Assembly: GCA_964464035.1 (NCBI GenBank)
Contig: CAYXEN010000003.1
Coordinates: 1 to 64,000, forward strand
Direction: 5' to 3'
DNA: 64,000 nt
DNA from: CAYXEN01 sp964464035
GTDB lineage: Bacteria; Krumholzibacteriota; Krumholzibacteriia; WVZY01
The translations under genes and the position numbers were made by a program. The notes beneath the pieces are model-generated. The model was not told the DNA's origin. It saw only the letters and a list, made by a program, of their open reading frames with translations, and did not search any database. Positions 62,044 to 64,000 of this stretch are shown one piece after another. The number at the start of each line of letters is the position of its first letter. Positions within the stretch are counted from its first letter, which is position 1.

Positions 62044-63159
62044 ATGCCGAACGTTCTCATGATCGATTCCGAGAGAGGCTGGGGCGGCGGCCAGGCGCAA
62101 GTCGAATTGCTGGCGAAGGGGCTCTTGGAAAGGGGTGTCGGCGTATCTCTGGTGGTTCCTCCCGGCAGCACGATGGAAAAGAGGGCTCGGAGCATCGGGG
62201 TGCCGGTCAGCGCGATGGGCATGGCGGGCGATCTCGACATCTCGTGCATACTGAGGCTACGGAAGTTGATCAAACGGGGCGGATTCGACGTAGTGCATTC
62301 CCACTCGGCTCACGCGCACGGCATCGCCTCGTTGGCCGCGCTCGGCTTGAGGAATCCTCCCCGCCTGGTCGTATCGAGGCGAGTCGGGTTCCCTCGCAAG
62401 AAGGGGTGGCTGAGCAGGCTCAAGTACGTCAAGGGTGCCGACGGCTACATAGCCATCTCGCGCGCGGCGATGGAAGAGTTGGTCGCCGGAGGAGTATCGC
62501 CCGGGAGGGTAGAGATCATACCGAGCGGCATCGACCCGGGGAGGTTCATCGCCCTTCGGGATGCGGGGGAGGTTCGCGGTGAGTTCGGATTTCCGGCGGA
62601 TTGCATCCTTGTCGGAACGGTCGGAAGGCTCGCGGCGAACAAGGCGCAGGATGATTTCATCCGCGCAGCCGGAATCATATCGAAGGCCCAGCCGGCGGCG
62701 AGGTTCCTCGTGGTCGGAGAAGGCCCGAAGAGAAGCGAACTCGAGAGATTGATCCGGGATTTGCGGCTCGAAGGAGTAGTTGTGCTCACAGGTTTCCGGG
62801 AAGACGTGCCTTCGCTTATCGCCGCTATGGATTGTTTCGTGATCTCCTCCATCGTCGAAGGCTTGTGCACATCGATAATGGATGCGCAGGCGATCGGTGT
62901 CCCCGTGGTGGCGACTCGCGCAGGCGGTATAGTGGATCTCGTGGAGGACGGTCTGACGGGACGCCTGGTTGCGCCCCGGAGTCCCGACGTTCTCGCGGAG
63001 GCCGTCGAGCAAATGCTCAAAGACGAGTCCCTGCGCAAAAGGTGCGTCGAAGCCGCCCGCAAGAACGCGAGAGATTATGATTACAACTCCATGGTGGAAA
63101 GAACGATCGCCTTCTACCGAAAGACGTTGTCGGCGCAAGGCGCCAGAAATCGATTGTGA
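62044..63159 (+). CDS. GT4 family glycosyltransferase
   Basis: A 371-residue GT4 protein, starting at ATG 62044 behind AAGGA. It starts VLMIDSERGWGGGQAQVELLAKGL, a GGxxxxxxxLA-type acceptor domain, and has VVHSHSAHAHGIASLAAL and EIIPSGIDPGRF (about 158-169). The donor site is SSIVEGLCTSIMDAQAIGVPVVATRAGG (about 277-304). It is the last gene of the glycosyltransferase run. The sugar is not known. Confidence 0.87.
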   Translation: MPNVLMIDSERGWGGGQAQVELLAKGLLERGVGVSLVVPPGSTMEKRARSIGVPVSAMGMAGDLDISCILRLRKLIKRGGFDVVHSHSAHAHGIASLAALGLRNPPRLVVSRRVGFPRKKGWLSRLKYVKGADGYIAISRAAMEELVAGGVSPGRVEIIPSGIDPGRFIALRDAGEVRGEFGFPADCILVGTVGRLAANKAQDDFIRAAGIISKAQPAARFLVVGEGPKRSELERLIRDLRLEGVVVLTGFREDVPSLIAAMDCFVISSIVEGLCTSIMDAQAIGVPVVATRAGGIVDLVEDGLTGRLVAPRSPDVLAEAVEQMLKDESLRKRCVEAARKNARDYDYNSMVERTIAFYRKTLSAQGARNRL

Positions 63160-63198
63160 GCGCGGCTATCTAGCACGTATATTGCTTTGAGTTCACGT

Positions 63199-64000
63199 AT
63201 GAACGAAAAGAAGACATCAAGAAGGATGATTCCACGCGTTGCAGCGGTGCTCGTGCTCGCCTTGGTCGGCGCTGCGTTCGGCGCGGGCGGCGGGACGAAC
63301 CCCGGAGCGGGCGTGGATTCGTTGGGAACCGCCGTCGATTCCATCCCGAAGGCGGATGCTTCTACGGCCGGCGGGGACACAACTTCGTATCCCAATCTGG
63401 TTCCGGTCTCGGCCCTTTCTCCCGGTTACGTCGGTTTCGGAGTCGGGGAAAAATTGGTGTTCTCCATCCAGTACGGCATAGTGAACGCCGGCGAAGCGAC
63501 GCTCGAGATAAGGAACATTGCCTTCATAGACGACCGGCCGGCCTATCACATAATCTCCGATGCACGATCGAACGAGGTCTTCTCCCTGTTTTTCAAGGTT
63601 CACGACAGGTACGAGTCTTTCATGGACACGACAAGGCTGGTGAGTCTTCGCTACGAGAAGCACCTCCGGGAAGGAAAGTACAAGAAGGACGAAGCCGTCC
63701 GGTTCGATCATGAAGCCCACCTGGCCATTTACAAGTCGAAGACGGTTCCCATAAGTCCCATGACCCAGGACGTTCTTTCCGCTCTTTACTACGTTCGTAC
63801 GCTGCCCCTCGAAATCGGCAAACCGATAGCAGTCGCCAACCACACGGACGGAAAGAACTACCCCATACTCGTCAAGATCCTGCGCAAGGAAAGGGTCACG
63901 GTCGAAGCGGGAACATTCGATTGCGTGGTCGTCGAACCGATGTTGCAGAGCGGAGGCGTGTTCCAGCAAAAAGGCAAATTGACAGTGTGGCTCACCGATG
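63199..64000 (+). CDS. DUF3108 protein (cut by the window end)
   Basis: The first 267 codons of a secreted protein. ATG 63199 gives MNEKKTSRRMIPRVAAVLVL and a signal peptide ending near AAFGAG, then a Gly/Thr/Ser-rich linker to about residue 75. The DUF3108 domain follows: GYVGFGVGEKLVFSIQYGIV, AGEATLEI, and late SALYYVRTLPLEIGK and AGTFDCVVVEP. DUF3108 proteins in diderms are periplasmic beta-rich proteins, sometimes linked to LPS or outer-membrane functions. The 3' end lies outside the window. Confidence 0.85.
   Translation, partial: MNEKKTSRRMIPRVAAVLVLALVGAAFGAGGGTNPGAGVDSLGTAVDSIPKADASTAGGDTTSYPNLVPVSALSPGYVGFGVGEKLVFSIQYGIVNAGEATLEIRNIAFIDDRPAYHIISDARSNEVFSLFFKVHDRYESFMDTTRLVSLRYEKHLREGKYKKDEAVRFDHEAHLAIYKSKTVPISPMTQDVLSALYYVRTLPLEIGKPIAVANHTDGKNYPILVKILRKERVTVEAGTFDCVVVEPMLQSGGVFQQKGKLTVWLTD

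Noticed and set aside
1..64000. CRISPR array, prophage, insertion sequence, integron or transposase
   Set aside because: I saw no direct-repeat arrays with spacers, no cas genes, no transposase, integrase or recombinase motifs, and no tRNA-flanked attachment sites.
1..64000. rRNA or tRNA genes
   Set aside because: No 16S, 23S or 5S conserved segments and no cloverleaf pattern were recognised outside coding regions.

Overview
The window is a gene-dense chromosomal segment of about 55 protein genes, with moderately high GC and short intergenic spaces. It comes from a diderm, LPS-producing bacterium. Evidence for the outer membrane is BamA, OmpH/Skp, the Lol exporter, a nearly complete lipid A pathway, MsbA and a heptose/LPS-core gene island. 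The LpxC-FabZ fusion, the bamA-ompH-lpxD-lpxC/fabZ-lpxA order and the Gld-like ABC module resemble the FCB side of the tree (Bacteroidota, Chlorobi, Fibrobacterota and related candidate phyla). Bacillithiol synthesis and McsA-McsB-ClpC are better known from Firmicutes. No rRNA or tRNA gene is present, so the phylum is an inference. An uncultured FCB-type lineage is my best guess.

Layout. 1-9356 (+): coaE with an apparent one-base frameshift; prfB with the classic RF2 programmed +1 frameshift; lysS; lolC/E and lolD; and a compact mcsA-mcsB-clpC protein-arginine-phosphorylation operon. 9440-19668 (+): outer-membrane biogenesis and lipid A (bamA, ompH, lpxD, lpxC-fabZ, lpxA, a Gfo/Idh/MocA dehydrogenase, lpxB, a DUF374 acyltransferase, lpxK). 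19741-26973: a lipoprotein (-), nadB, a methyltransferase, the bacillithiol operon bshC-bshB-bshA, and a HIT protein (-). 27149-31987 (+): the stress module prkA-yhbH-spoVR. 32084-34490 (+): a membrane protein fused to a spermidine-synthase domain. 34433-38107 (-): a Memo-AMMECR1 fusion lipoprotein, a radical SAM enzyme with a twin-arginine signal and a DUF362 protein with a twin-arginine signal, i.e. an AmmeMemoRadiSam system that looks exported. 38255-42964 (-): a Gld-type ABC transporter with a DUF4340 subunit. 43202-48616: a flippase-like protein, small secreted proteins, a zinc-ribbon membrane protein, a DUF72 protein (-) and a GT39 glycosyltransferase. 48644-49315 (+): a lipoprotein gene behind a promoter, a 43-codon leader ORF and several hairpins that resemble an attenuator. 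49407-52385 (+): hsp20-lon. 52421-63159 (+): LPS core and heptose genes (four GT9 enzymes, msbA, hldE in two separate genes, three other glycosyltransferases). 63199-end: a DUF3108 protein cut by the window edge.

The genes fall into three themes: building and exporting LPS and outer-membrane proteins; protein quality control and stress (McsB-ClpC, Lon, Hsp20, PrkA-SpoVR); and thiol or redox chemistry (bacillithiol, the exported radical SAM/Memo group). The strongest candidates for something undescribed are the exported AmmeMemoRadiSam-DUF362 cluster and the structured leader at 48644-48851.
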